This document shows positions 20,256 through 20,333 of a DNA stretch of 20,333 nt, piece by piece (the first letter of the stretch is position 1; every line of letters starts with the position of its first letter). Origin of the DNA: a virus; IMG/VR virus record IMGVR_UViG_3300045964_000082, positions 1 through 20,333 of that record, one strand, 5' to 3'. The notes beneath the pieces were generated by a model, which saw only the letters and a list, made by a program, of their open reading frames with translations, ran no database searches and had not been told where the DNA came from. The position numbers and the translations under genes are program-made.

Positions 20256-20333
20256 ATGCCCATCATCGGCTGGAAGTGTCCTATCCATCGTGACGAGGTG
20301 CCGTTCGACCACTTCGACACATGCACGGCGATG
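20256..20333 (+). CDS. Small protein, N-terminal part (runs off right edge)
   Basis: ATG at 20256 has a strong GGGAGGGGAG ribosome site at 20241-20250. The 26 visible codons read MPIIGWKCPIHRDEVPF then DHFDTCTAM; the CPIH ... HFDTC arrangement is like small phage proteins with a Cys/His metal site ('GW.CP.H...VPF.HFd.C'). The gene continues outside the window. Confidence 0.65.
   Translation, partial: MPIIGWKCPIHRDEVPFDHFDTCTAM

Noticed and set aside
1-20333. CRISPR array, rRNA, integrase or attachment site
   Set aside because: No regularly spaced repeats, rRNA-like stretches, recombinase gene or att-like duplications were seen in the window.

Overview
The window is part of the genome of a tailed double-stranded DNA bacteriophage, or of a prophage related to one. 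It carries a packaging and capsid gene order (small terminase candidate, large terminase, portal, scaffold candidate, major capsid protein) and, on the other side of a long non-coding control region, many very short, tightly packed, Shine-Dalgarno-preceded genes typical of a phage early/replication arm. No bacterial housekeeping gene, rRNA, tRNA or CRISPR array was seen. The DNA is GC-rich by eye. The host cannot be named from the sequence.

Layout. (1) 1-7939, minus strand: a compact head operon read right to left. It runs from a TerS candidate through a small basic protein, a large terminase interrupted by a LAGLIDADG intein, the portal, a GroES-like co-chaperonin, a small helical protein, a scaffold-like protein and an unknown protein to the N-terminal 111 codons of the major capsid protein, which leaves the window on the left. 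(2) About 7940-9159: a control region of about 1.2 kb without a credible gene. It holds candidate promoters in both directions, a tandem 12-bp repeat, a tandem 10-bp repeat, several inverted repeats and three CATATGCG-type sites. (3) 9160-12091, plus strand: nine small early genes, two of them with zinc-binding cysteine pairs, one of the widespread phage HTPGPW family and one with a conserved YELSFW/YDVL motif. A single membrane protein is encoded on the opposite strand. (4) 12112-15179, minus strand: an accessory island with a RecA/RepA-like ATPase, a small unknown protein, an exported HExxH protein, a ClpP-like serine protease with a complete catalytic triad, an Ig-like protein and a small basic protein. 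It ends at a strong hairpin. (5) 15303-20333, plus strand: a second early operon behind a strong sigma-70-type promoter that overlaps a palindromic operator. It contains a Sak4-like ATPase, a probable single-strand DNA-binding partner, a metallophosphoesterase and several small proteins.

How it fits together. The left operon would build and fill the head. The GroES-like protein may help fold capsid protein with the host GroEL. The right arm would handle replication and recombination (RepA-like ATPase, Sak4-like ATPase plus SSB-like protein). The minus-strand island, which pairs an intracellular ClpP-like protease with an exported zincin-like protein, has no obvious place in the standard phage plan and is the least explained part of the window. 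The 14104-14231 and 15180-15302 intergenic regions carry dense repeat or palindrome signals suggesting dedicated transcription control.
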